From assembly GCA_023415935.1 (NCBI GenBank), contig JAEZIX010000062.1:17846-81845 (forward strand): 64,000 nucleotides of DNA. Direction: 5' to 3'. The notes beneath the pieces were generated by a model. That model had not been told where the DNA came from and made no database searches. It saw only the letters and a list, made by a program, of their open reading frames with translations. Source of the stretch: Cyanobacteria bacterium OH_CDB_20. Lineage in GTDB: Bacteria; Cyanobacteriota; Vampirovibrionia; Gastranaerophilales; Gastranaerophilaceae. Both the position numbers and the translations under genes were made by a program. How positions within the stretch are numbered: the first letter of the stretch is position 1; the number at the start of each line of letters is the position of its first letter. This document shows, piece after piece, positions 16,028-25,146 of this stretch.

Positions 16028-18514
16028 GTGATTGAAGAACGCTATTTTCCACAAGAAATCGAAAAAAAGTGGCAAAGCTATTGGGATGAAAACCAAGTAA
16101 ACAAGGTTGAAAACACAAAAGACAAAGAAAAATATTATATATTATCTATGCTGCCGTATCCTTCTGGAAAACTCCACATGGGACATGTTAGAAACTATAC
16201 AATCTCTGATGTTGTCGCTCGTTATAAAAGAATGAACGGGCTAAATGTATTGCACCCTATGGGCTGGGATAGTTTCGGGCTTCCTGCTGAAAATGCAGCA
16301 ATCCAGCACGGCGCTAATCCTAAAACTTGGACTTTAGACAACATTGCATATATGAAAAAACAGCTAAAATCATTAGGACTCATGATTGATTGGGATAGAG
16401 AAGTTACAACATGCCTGCCTGATTATTATAGATGGACTCAATGGTTCTTTATTCAAATGTTTAAAAAAGGTTTAGCATATAAAAAAGAAGCAGCTGTAAA
16501 CTGGTGTGAAAAGTGCGGAACAGTTCTAGCTAACGAGCAAGTTATCGACGGCAAATGCTGGAGATGCGACGAAATAGTTGAGAAAAAATACCTTTCACAA
16601 TGGTTCTTAAAAATAACAGAATACGCTGAAGAACTTTTACAAGATATCGATAAACTTGACGGATGGCCTGAGAGCGTAAAAACCATGCAAAGGAATTGGA
16701 TTGGAAAATCTCAAGGCGCAATATTAAAATTCAAAGTCAAAGAACTTCCAGATGTTACGGTTCCAGTTTATACAACAAGGCCAGACACTGCTTTTGGTAT
16801 AACGTACCTTGTTGTTGCGCCTGAGTACAGAGATATCGAAAAACTTACTACTCTTGAAAATAAAGAAGCTGTTGAAGCATACCGCGCAAACGCACGCAAA
16901 ATGACAGAGATCGAAAGACTTTCAACAGAAAGAGAAAAAACTGGTGTTCCACTCGGAACACATATTATAAACCCATATACGGGTGAAGAATTCCCTATCT
17001 GGACGGCTGATTACGCACTTGTTGAATATGGAACAGGCGCTGTTATGGCGGTTCCAGCTCATGATGAACGTGATTTTGAATTTGCAAAAAAATTCAACCT
17101 TCCAATCAAAATTGTTATTCAAAACAAAGAAAAAACTTTAACAGATGCCGATATGCCATATACAGACCCTGGCGTTATGATAAATTCAGGCAAATGTAAT
17201 GACCTTCCAAATGAAAAAGGCAAAAAAGCAATGATTGAGCTTGCTCAAGAAGGCGGATTTGGTGAGGCTACTACCCAATATAGACTTAGAGATTGGTTAA
17301 TTTCTCGACAAAGATACTGGGGAACTCCTATCCCAATGGTTTATTGCGAAAAATGCGGAACTGTTCCGGTTAAAGAAGAAGATTTACCTGTATTATTGCC
17401 TGAAGACGTTGATTTTTCAGTAGTAGGCAAATCTCCAATCACAACATCACCTACTTTTAAAGAAACAACATGCCCGATATGCGGAGAAAAAGCAACAAGA
17501 GAAACCGATACGATGGATACATTTATGTGTTCAAACTGGTACTATCACAGATATGTTGACGCTAGAAACGACAAAAAACCTTTTGATAAAGACTTAATCA
17601 ACTACTGGTCACCTGTTGATCAATACGTTGGTGGTATTGAACACGCTATTTTACACCTATTATATGCAAGATTTTTCACAAAAGTTTTAAGAGATTTAGA
17701 CCTTTTAAGTTTTGATGAACCTTTTAAAAACCTTTTAACTCAAGGTATGGTTCTAAAAGACGGTTCTAAAATGTCAAAATCAAAAGGTAACACAGTTGAC
17801 CCTGATGAAATATTTGCAAATTACGGGGCAGATACAGCAAGATTATTCATTCTGTCAGATTCACCTCCAGCTAGAGACTTTGATTGGTCAGATGCTGGCG
17901 TTGAAGGTTGCTTTAAGTTCTTAAACAGACTATGGAAGCTATACAGCGCAAATCAAGAAAATATAACACACAACTACACCTTAGGTAATGTTGAATCTCT
18001 TGCAAAAGAAAATAATGCTCTTGTAAGAGAAACCCACATGGCAATTAAAAAGATTTCTCAAGATATTGCAAATGAATTCCAATTCAACACTGTAATATCT
18101 AAATATAGAGAATTTGTAAACGTACTATATGAATACGTAGCAAATAAACAAGTATTCACAGAAGAAGATAAAAATGTATTCAGCTATGCAGTTATTACAC
18201 TTCTGAAACTTGTTGCGCCTGTTGTTCCACACATGGCAGAAGAGTTATACTCTGATATGGGTGCAAAATCTTCAATCCATGATATAAAATGGCCTGAATA
18301 CGAAGAAAAACTTGCAAAATCAAGCTCTATTACACTTGTTGTACAAATCAACGGAAAAGTTAAAGACAAGATTGAAGCAGACGCAGAAGCTACAAAAGAA
18401 GAACTTGAAAAAATTGCACTTGCAAGCGAGAAAGTACAAGAACTTACAAAAGACAAAGAAATTGTTAAAATTATAGTCGTACCATCAAAACTGGTTAATA
18501 TTGTAATAAGGTAA
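16028..18514 (+). CDS. leuS: Leucine--tRNA ligase
   Basis: A class I aminoacyl-tRNA synthetase of 828 residues, bacterial type. The HIGH motif is in PYPSGKLHMGHVRNY, the editing domain carries YTTRPDTAFGITYLVVAPEY, and KMSKS is in DGSKMSKSKGNTVDPDE. Two zinc-binding sets are seen: CEKCGTVLANEQ..GKCWRC and CEKCGTVPVKEE..CPICGE. The C-terminal domain ends in VVPSKLVNIVIR. The start is GTG, six bases after AAGGAG. A TATAAT at 15986-15991 could be its promoter -10 box. A membrane-protein gene follows by seven bases. Confidence 0.97.
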   Translation: MIEERYFPQEIEKKWQSYWDENQVNKVENTKDKEKYYILSMLPYPSGKLHMGHVRNYTISDVVARYKRMNGLNVLHPMGWDSFGLPAENAAIQHGANPKTWTLDNIAYMKKQLKSLGLMIDWDREVTTCLPDYYRWTQWFFIQMFKKGLAYKKEAAVNWCEKCGTVLANEQVIDGKCWRCDEIVEKKYLSQWFLKITEYAEELLQDIDKLDGWPESVKTMQRNWIGKSQGAILKFKVKELPDVTVPVYTTRPDTAFGITYLVVAPEYRDIEKLTTLENKEAVEAYRANARKMTEIERLSTEREKTGVPLGTHIINPYTGEEFPIWTADYALVEYGTGAVMAVPAHDERDFEFAKKFNLPIKIVIQNKEKTLTDADMPYTDPGVMINSGKCNDLPNEKGKKAMIELAQEGGFGEATTQYRLRDWLISRQRYWGTPIPMVYCEKCGTVPVKEEDLPVLLPEDVDFSVVGKSPITTSPTFKETTCPICGEKATRETDTMDTFMCSNWYYHRYVDARNDKKPFDKDLINYWSPVDQYVGGIEHAILHLLYARFFTKVLRDLDLLSFDEPFKNLLTQGMVLKDGSKMSKSKGNTVDPDEIFANYGADTARLFILSDSPPARDFDWSDAGVEGCFKFLNRLWKLYSANQENITHNYTLGNVESLAKENNALVRETHMAIKKISQDIANEFQFNTVISKYREFVNVLYEYVANKQVFTEEDKNVFSYAVITLLKLVAPVVPHMAEELYSDMGAKSSIHDIKWPEYEEKLAKSSSITLVVQINGKVKDKIEADAEATKEELEKIALASEKVQELTKDKEIVKIIVVPSKLVNIVIR

Positions 18515-18521
18515 AAAAAAT

Positions 18522-20024
18522 ATGGAAAAAGAGAGCTTTATAAACAAAAATAATAAAGTCATTTTATGGATTTTTATTGCAATGACAATTGTCCATGTGT
18601 TATATGCAGCATTTTCGGTTAGGGTTGCTTATATGGATGGAACCCCTCAACTATTGCATATTTTAAACAATATAGCTGATGGGACAACAAAGTTATATAT
18701 AGATCCAGGACATCCACGATTTTTTGTAAGTGCTCTTATGCAACTTCCTTCATTTTTAGTTGCAAAAATGTTAATATTATCATCAAAATTTTCTATTAGC
18801 GTCTTTTATTCTTTCTGCTGGTTTGCAATAAGCCCGCTACTAGTATATTTCAACTACAAACTTTCAAATCGCACAAAAAATTATGATACTTTCATCGCAA
18901 GTTTGTTCTTTTATTCAATGGTTATTCTTTTATATCAAATATTTGTTGTCGTTGAAAGTTCTGTAGCAATATTAACGATATTGCTTTTATACAACTATAT
19001 TAGATCAAAGATTGACTACACAACAAAAGACTTGGTAATAATTGCATTACTTACCATAATGCTTTTTGCCTCCCACGAATTGGTGCTTTTTTGTGTTCCT
19101 ATACTTCTTGTTTCCTCATTACTTTTTGCAAAAGATGAAGAAAACACAAAAAATAAAATTACTAAAATATCAGTTGGAATAGCGTCACTATTTGCTTTCT
19201 TTTACATTTACTTCTTTATGTTTAAGATAAAAGGGAATGGGGGCGAAATATCAAGATTTTTGAATGAGTTTTTCGGTTCTTTAGGCACATCATTTGATAC
19301 AAGTTTTTCAATAACAATAGTTGGATTAATTCTAATAGGACTCGTAATAGCAATATTCAAAAGCAAAAAAGAACTAACAATAAAACATATTTCAATAGCA
19401 ACAGTTATTATATTCTACAATCTATATATTATGTTCAGACAACTTGATTTATATGTAAATCCAATAATTGAAGGTCATTATAGAGTTATTGATATATTTT
19501 TATTCCCGATAATTCTATTCTTTATTGCTGTAAAAGATATAGCGAAAAAAGAAATATCACCTGTAATACTTAACAATACAATAACAATAATAGCTATTGT
19601 TGGTATTGCACAAACAATTTGGCAGATTGATAATACTTACTGGTGGAATAAAAATATTGAATATATGCAAGACAAATTACAAAAATGTGAAACTTCTTTA
19701 TATATTCCTGACCCTAAAGAACCTCCTATATCAAAGTTTTTTGAGAATGATAAAAGAAACTACATTTGGCACGCAGACTTTACAGCTATTTCAATATTAT
19801 TTGCAAAAGACTACGAAGTAAAAACAATACTAGGAATATACGACAAACTATATGAAGAAAATAATGCTACAGAACGTCAATTATTATTTTCAAATGATAA
19901 TAATTTATTTATGCCTTATATCACAGTAGATATTAAGAACAAATTCTGGGATTTAACAGAGCCCGCAAAAGCACTTGATTTGTATAATACAACCCATAAT
20001 ATAAAAACCAATAAACAAAATTAG
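18522..20024 (+). CDS. Polytopic membrane protein of unknown function
   Basis: A 500-residue protein with about nine to eleven hydrophobic helices across residues 12-370 and a soluble, extracytoplasmic-looking C-terminal domain of about 120 residues. The first loop contains DPGHPRFFVSALMQLP; an Asp or His in the first loop is typical of GT-C type lipid-linked sugar transferases and mannosyltransferases, and the topology fits, but no diagnostic motif proves it. It begins seven bases after leuS, and its stop codon abuts the end of the convergent fliI gene with no terminator between them. Confidence 0.75.
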   Translation: MEKESFINKNNKVILWIFIAMTIVHVLYAAFSVRVAYMDGTPQLLHILNNIADGTTKLYIDPGHPRFFVSALMQLPSFLVAKMLILSSKFSISVFYSFCWFAISPLLVYFNYKLSNRTKNYDTFIASLFFYSMVILLYQIFVVVESSVAILTILLLYNYIRSKIDYTTKDLVIIALLTIMLFASHELVLFCVPILLVSSLLFAKDEENTKNKITKISVGIASLFAFFYIYFFMFKIKGNGGEISRFLNEFFGSLGTSFDTSFSITIVGLILIGLVIAIFKSKKELTIKHISIATVIIFYNLYIMFRQLDLYVNPIIEGHYRVIDIFLFPIILFFIAVKDIAKKEISPVILNNTITIIAIVGIAQTIWQIDNTYWWNKNIEYMQDKLQKCETSLYIPDPKEPPISKFFENDKRNYIWHADFTAISILFAKDYEVKTILGIYDKLYEENNATERQLLFSNDNNLFMPYITVDIKNKFWDLTEPAKALDLYNTTHNIKTNKQN

Positions 20025-21371
20025 TTAAATATCAATTCCGCTCATCATAGAAATAAGATTGTTGATTGTGCTATCCATATCAACTAAATCAGAAGTTCTT
20101 TGTTGCAAAAATCCATTAACTTCAGGCATAATGTCGATTACCATATCAAGTTTTGGGTTGGTACCCGGAGTATACATACCTACATCAATCAAGTCTTTGT
20201 TCTCTCTATACATAGCAAGAACTTTACGCATTTTTGCAGCAGCTGCTTTATGCTCTGAAGTAGAAATCGAAGACATAAGCCTTGAGATACTTCCTAAAAC
20301 ATCAATTGCAGGATAATGATTCATCTCAGCAACTTTTCTTGATAAGAAAATGTGCCCGTCAACAATACCTCTTACAATATCAACAATCGGGTCCGAAATA
20401 TCATCCCCTTCCATCAGAACTGTGTATAATGCGGTTATTGAACCTTTGGGACTATTTCCTGCTCTTTCAAGAGCCTTTTGGAGCCAAGAAAATATTGAAG
20501 GTGGGTAACCTTTCATCGTAGGAGGCTCACCGATAGAAAGACCAACTTCACGACCTGCCATAGCGCAACGTGTGATTGTATCTGTCATCAAGAAAACTTT
20601 TTTACCCTGATCTCTAAAATATTCGCATACTGCAGTAGCAGATAGCAAGCATTTCTGCCTAATCAAAGGAGGTTTATCACCCGTAGAACAAACGAGAACT
20701 GACTTTTTCATACCTTCTTCGCCAAGAGCATCCTCGATAAATTCTTTAACCTCACGGCCACGTTCTCCAATCAATGCAACAACGTTTACATCTGCATCTG
20801 AGTTTCTCGCAATCATACCAAGCAAAGTACTTTTACCAACACCAGAACCGGCGAAAAGTCCCATACGTTGCCCTGTACCAAAAGTCATACAAGCATCTAT
20901 TGCTCTTACACCTGTTGAAAATTGTTCTGTTATAATCGGTCTTTCAAATGGACCGGGAGGAGGACCTTCAATTGGACGCCAAAGAGCATCTGTTGTATCT
21001 AAAGGACGACCATCAAGCGGCTGCCCCATAGGGTCAATCAATCTTCCCAAAAGAAAATCACCAACAGGAATTATTATGGGTTTTCCAGTAGTAGTAACTA
21101 AACTACCCTGACCGATTCCACCACCATCTAAAAGCAATAGTAATTGAGCATTTTCACCTTTAAAAGCAACAACTTCAGCAGGTTTTTTTTCTCCCGTATC
21201 AGTTTCTATGTAGCACAAATCACCTATTTTTAGCCCCGGCAATTTTACTTCAACAGTTAGCCCCAAAAGCTTTGACACACTTCCTTTAAAACCCATTAAT
21301 TGTGTTTCGTTTATGGTGTTAAATGCTTTTGTTTTTATGTCTTCTATTAATTTTTCAGATTTTTCATTCAT
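20025..21371 (-). CDS. fliI: Flagellar-type export ATPase FliI
   Basis: The hexameric ATPase that unfolds and delivers substrates to the flagellar/type III export gate, related to F1 beta. Length is 448. Walker A is GLFAGSGVGKSTLLG near residue 172; the FliI/SctN signature LIGERGREVKEFIED follows; the Walker B strand is VFLMTDTITRCAMAGREVGL; and the conserved PPSIFSWLQKALERAG and ALYTVLMEGDDISDPI stretches are intact. The N-terminal 35 residues match the FliH-binding part only by position. It is the last gene of the operon, five bases after flhA; having flhA between fliH and fliI is an unusual order. Confidence 0.95.
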   Translation of the reverse strand: MNEKSEKLIEDIKTKAFNTINETQLMGFKGSVSKLLGLTVEVKLPGLKIGDLCYIETDTGEKKPAEVVAFKGENAQLLLLLDGGGIGQGSLVTTTGKPIIIPVGDFLLGRLIDPMGQPLDGRPLDTTDALWRPIEGPPPGPFERPIITEQFSTGVRAIDACMTFGTGQRMGLFAGSGVGKSTLLGMIARNSDADVNVVALIGERGREVKEFIEDALGEEGMKKSVLVCSTGDKPPLIRQKCLLSATAVCEYFRDQGKKVFLMTDTITRCAMAGREVGLSIGEPPTMKGYPPSIFSWLQKALERAGNSPKGSITALYTVLMEGDDISDPIVDIVRGIVDGHIFLSRKVAEMNHYPAIDVLGSISRLMSSISTSEHKAAAAKMRKVLAMYRENKDLIDVGMYTPGTNPKLDMVIDIMPEVNGFLQQRTSDLVDMDSTINNLISMMSGIDI

Positions 21372-21376
21372 AATTT

Positions 21377-23482
21377 TTACTCAAAATTATACTCAGGAAT
21401 GTAAGATTCACCGATAGTATCAACAGCTTCGACCCTTATATCAGTAATCAATTCAGAATAAGAGATAACAACAATCGTAGGGATGTGTCTTTCAAGAAGT
21501 TGATAAAGAGGAAGCCTAATTCTTGGCGAGCAAAGTATAACAGGCTGTTTACCTATGTTTTGATGAGCTTTCATAAGTGTTGAAGCAGAAGATTCAATAA
21601 GTTCTTGAACCTGTAGTGGATTCAATAGGAACATTGTGCCTAGCTCAGTTCTCTGACAACTATCATCAAGGGTTTTTTCCCATTCTTGCGACAATGTAAG
21701 TGCGTATAATGTCTTATCTGGAGTGGTATTTGAAAGACAAATTTGTCTACCGAGCGCTGCACGAAGCCTTTCAGAAAGGATATCTGGCTCTTTTGAAAAT
21801 CTTGCGTAATCACAAAGTCTTTCAAAAATGAAAATAATATCTTTTATAGAAACTCTTTCTCTGATTAAATTAACAAAAATCTTTCTCAAATCACTTGTGG
21901 AGATAATTGTTGGCACAAGGTCATTAACAAGTGTAGGGTCTTGACTCTTAACAAGTTCCATAAGTTTAAGGACGTCTGTTTTAGTCATAACTTCGTCTAC
22001 ATATTTTCTCACGCACTCTTGCAAGTGAGTGATGATAACATCTACAGAATCAACAGCGGTTATTTTGACACCTGCCTCAATACTTGGAGGATTGAGCCAG
22101 TATGCTTGAGTTTGATAAGTAGGATCAACACTAACAATAGCATCTTTAGGTACATCTTTGCCTAAAGAATCCCACTGATCAGCAATTACCATAAGTTTTC
22201 CAGGATACACGGTTCCTGTTGCTACTGTATTTCCTCTTATAGAAATCAAATACTCATTAGCGTTCAACGCAGATGAGTCCATAATTCTTACATTTGGAAT
22301 AATAAAACCTAATTCGTCCGTAACACGCTGCCTCAGAGCAGCAATTTTTGGCAAGAGTTGCCCCTCTTGATCTGGATCAGCTATAACAAGGAGTCCTGAA
22401 CCAACTTGCAAACTCAAAACATCAACACCTAAGCGTTCATACATTCTGTTTGGATTAACCAAATCTTGCATATTCTGCCTAACATTTTCAAGTTGCCCTA
22501 ATTGTGATTGTACATCTTGATTAACAAGAACTGAAAAACCAGAAAGTGCTATTACTGCAGTGAAGAACAAGAATGGAAACCAAGGAAGACCTGTCCAATG
22601 ACTTGTAAATGCAATCAAAAGTAAAAACAAACAAGAAAAGAACAAACTGTATGGCTTGTTTAAAATCTGAGTAGATAAATCAAAACCTAAAGATGAGCCC
22701 GTTGCAGAAGAACGGGTCATTACGATACCTGCTGAAATTGACATCAACAAAGATGGAACCTGAGCCGCAAGACCGTCACCAACCGTTAATACCGTATATT
22801 TTTGAACCGCATCAGCAGCCGGCATGCCCATTTGCAATACACCAACCGCTAAACCACCGATAATATTGATTATAACAATAATGATACCAGCTATTGTATC
22901 CCCTTTTACAAACTTCATAGCACCATCCATAGAACCAAAAAGGGATGATTCACGCTGCAAGTCTTCACGCTTCTTAACAGCTTCATCAGGTGAAATCAAG
23001 CCTGCATTAAAATCAGCGTCAATCGTCATTTGCTTACCCGGCATCGCGTCTAATGCAAATCTAGCTGCAACTTCTGCGATACGCTCTGCACCTTTTGTGA
23101 TAACCATAAACTGAACTACAGTGATGATCAGGAATATAACAAAACCAACAACTAAGTTACCGCCGGTAACAAAGTTTCCGAATGCATCAATAACTTCACC
23201 CGCTTCACCTTTAGCAAGAATAAGCCTTGTTGAAGCGATACTCAATACCAGACGAAACATAGTACCGATAAGAATAATTGACGGGAAAGACGCCAACTCA
23301 AGAGGCTTTTGAATATACAACGATATCATCAGCAAAACAATACCGAGAGTAATGTTTAAACTTATTGAAAAATTGATAACCCAAGTTGGCATTTCTACAA
23401 GTAAAATGAGTATTAACATAATTACAAATATTGCTAATACAATTTCACTTATTGGATTATGTGTGCCGCCTTGTGCTGCCAC
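21377..23482 (-). CDS. flhA: Flagellar-type export gate protein FlhA
   Basis: The large export-gate protein that forms the nonameric ring under the rod and takes up substrate-chaperone complexes. It has 701 residues with about eight membrane helices in the first 330. The family signature AGEVIDAFGNFVTGGNLVVG and the cytoplasmic loop ITKGAERIAEVAARFALDAMPGKQMTIDAD are nearly canonical. The cytoplasmic domain follows, with VSIKDIIFIFERLCDYA and SPRIRLPLYQLLERH. The start is GTG after AGGGTGG. Full length suggests a working export gate. It lies 13 bases after fliH. Confidence 0.97.
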   Translation of the reverse strand: MAAQGGTHNPISEIVLAIFVIMLILILLVEMPTWVINFSISLNITLGIVLLMISLYIQKPLELASFPSIILIGTMFRLVLSIASTRLILAKGEAGEVIDAFGNFVTGGNLVVGFVIFLIITVVQFMVITKGAERIAEVAARFALDAMPGKQMTIDADFNAGLISPDEAVKKREDLQRESSLFGSMDGAMKFVKGDTIAGIIIVIINIIGGLAVGVLQMGMPAADAVQKYTVLTVGDGLAAQVPSLLMSISAGIVMTRSSATGSSLGFDLSTQILNKPYSLFFSCLFLLLIAFTSHWTGLPWFPFLFFTAVIALSGFSVLVNQDVQSQLGQLENVRQNMQDLVNPNRMYERLGVDVLSLQVGSGLLVIADPDQEGQLLPKIAALRQRVTDELGFIIPNVRIMDSSALNANEYLISIRGNTVATGTVYPGKLMVIADQWDSLGKDVPKDAIVSVDPTYQTQAYWLNPPSIEAGVKITAVDSVDVIITHLQECVRKYVDEVMTKTDVLKLMELVKSQDPTLVNDLVPTIISTSDLRKIFVNLIRERVSIKDIIFIFERLCDYARFSKEPDILSERLRAALGRQICLSNTTPDKTLYALTLSQEWEKTLDDSCQRTELGTMFLLNPLQVQELIESSASTLMKAHQNIGKQPVILCSPRIRLPLYQLLERHIPTIVVISYSELITDIRVEAVDTIGESYIPEYNFE

Positions 23483-23495
23483 TATTTATACCACC

Positions 23496-24209
23496 CTAGA
23501 TTATCGTTTTAAATGCTTCCTTTATTATTCCTAACTGAGTTTCTACAGTAGCGTCAACTACCCCATTACTAGTTTCTATAATTGCGCCACCTAATTCTAT
23601 AGATTCTTCTGCCAGTACTACTATTTTAGCCTCAAATTGAGCATTTGACAAAAGTTCTGGCACATAACTTTTTACCTCAGATACATCATCAGGAGCAACC
23701 TTAATTATTATACGGTTTTCACCCCTAGACACAGAGGTTAAAGCCTCATTAATAATATTTAACAAAGGTTGTGCATCTTTTTCTATTTCAGTTTTAATGA
23801 TTTTTTGAGCAATTTCAATTGAAATATCTAAAATGTGGGAAGAAAGTTCTTCTACAACAGAATCTTTATAAGAAAAGAACTCTTCTATAGCAGCTAATAG
23901 TTTTTCGACGTCTTCTTTTGCAGTTTGCAGGCCTATTTTATTACCTTCTTTAATCGCTTGTTCTTTTATAGAGATTGCTTCTTCTTGAGCTCTGGAAACA
24001 AGGTTCCTGTCGTCAATTCTTCTGTAGCCGCGCCTTCTTGTACCTTGTCTTCTTTCAGCTCTCTGTTTAAAGTCGATTTTTTTAAAGTCAAATTTTGGAG
24101 CTTTTTCAGCTTCATCATTATGTCTTACAGAATCATCTTCCCTGTTTTCATCAACATTATTGGAAGAATTTAAATTTTTATTATTGCTTAATTTTCTTTT
24201 GATTATCAT
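23496..24209 (-). CDS. fliH: FliH-like export ATPase regulator
   Basis: A 237-residue FliH/YscL-type stator protein that ties the FliI hexamer to the C-ring. The N-terminal half is charged and disordered (Asn/Asp/Lys/Arg-rich, RRQGTRRRGYRRIDDRN). A coiled helix follows (AQEEAISIKEQAIKEGNKIG), and then the C-terminal vATP-synthase-E-like domain (LDISIEIAQKIIKTEIEKD, RIIIKVAPDDVSEVKSY, and ELGGAIIETSNGVVDATVETQLGII). The E-Q-L-G ending is the family hallmark. It overlaps the fliG-like gene by 29 bases, so the two are tightly coupled. Confidence 0.88.
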   Translation of the reverse strand: MIIKRKLSNNKNLNSSNNVDENREDDSVRHNDEAEKAPKFDFKKIDFKQRAERRQGTRRRGYRRIDDRNLVSRAQEEAISIKEQAIKEGNKIGLQTAKEDVEKLLAAIEEFFSYKDSVVEELSSHILDISIEIAQKIIKTEIEKDAQPLLNIINEALTSVSRGENRIIIKVAPDDVSEVKSYVPELLSNAQFEAKIVVLAEESIELGGAIIETSNGVVDATVETQLGIIKEAFKTII

Positions 24210-25131
24210 TTAATTTTTCTTCCACATGATTACATATAACCTGAATTACCCAAGGAGAAAGACTGGACTGATCAAATTCAGGATCAGAGATAAAATCTTT
24301 TACAATCTGTCTTTCATCTTTTAATATTTCTTCCAAAATTTTAGAATTTGATTTTGTGACAATTTTATTGAAATTACCTAATGTTTTATTCAAATTAACT
24401 TTATTCGACTGAGGAAGATTCATTTTAATTTCCTCAAGACATTTCATGACAATATTTGAATCGATTTTTGTTTCCAAGTCATCCATCTGAATATATTGAA
24501 TCAATATTTTTGCATCATTTGGTTCAAATTTATTTAAAAATGCAGAAACTCTCTCGTCAGGCAACTTTCTAAGCAACATTGCAAATGCAGCTAACTTTAG
24601 AATCTTTGTATCGCTTACCTCCGCTAAAGCATCATTATCAGCCTGAGCCATTTCATCAATATTTGACTTACTTGCAGCATTTTTCAACTGAGCATCGTCT
24701 AATGCTCCTTGCTTATGGAGTTCAATAAGCGCTTCTTCATAAACTTTTTTGACATGATGTTCTACTAGATTTATCATCTGAGGTTGTGGAACGTCTTTTG
24801 TCATTGCCTGCTTTGCAACTTCAAAAACAGTAAAAGCAACCTTCTGTAATATTGGATCTCTAAATTGCATAGGAATATGGCCATGAATAAGGTCAACAGA
24901 TTTGTGGAATGCCCACTCACCTATGAATTGAGTAATTACAGAGGCCTGATCAACGTCAAACTTTAAATTCGCATCTTTATATAATGCTTCACCCGCCAGA
25001 AAACAAAAATTATTGACTATATTAACTACATAATTTTTATCTTCAGCCGATAAATCAGGTGGCAGAACTGCTTTAGCTTGCATGGAAAGGTTAGAAGCAA
25101 ATTCTTTATAATTAAATCCTTCAATCGCCAT
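24181..25131 (-). CDS. FliG-position protein: FliG-like middle, novel N-terminus, no torque domain
   Basis: A 316-residue protein between fliF and fliH, where fliG normally lies. Residues 176-240 (AMLLRKLPDERVSAFLNKFEPNDAKILIQ and on) align by eye with the FliG middle domain, and residues 245-287 (KILEEILKDERQIVKDFIS) with the start of the FliG C-terminal region, after which the protein ends. The charged torque helices that should follow are missing, and the EHPQ motif is absent. The first 175 residues are helical and match nothing I know. It may join the FliF ring to a simplified cytoplasmic complex. Assignment rests on position plus weak similarity. Confidence 0.6.
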   Translation of the reverse strand: MAIEGFNYKEFASNLSMQAKAVLPPDLSAEDKNYVVNIVNNFCFLAGEALYKDANLKFDVDQASVITQFIGEWAFHKSVDLIHGHIPMQFRDPILQKVAFTVFEVAKQAMTKDVPQPQMINLVEHHVKKVYEEALIELHKQGALDDAQLKNAASKSNIDEMAQADNDALAEVSDTKILKLAAFAMLLRKLPDERVSAFLNKFEPNDAKILIQYIQMDDLETKIDSNIVMKCLEEIKMNLPQSNKVNLNKTLGNFNKIVTKSNSKILEEILKDERQIVKDFISDPEFDQSSLSPWVIQVICNHVEEKLNDNQKKIKQ

Positions 25132-25146
25132 AACTTCTCCAGTTTA

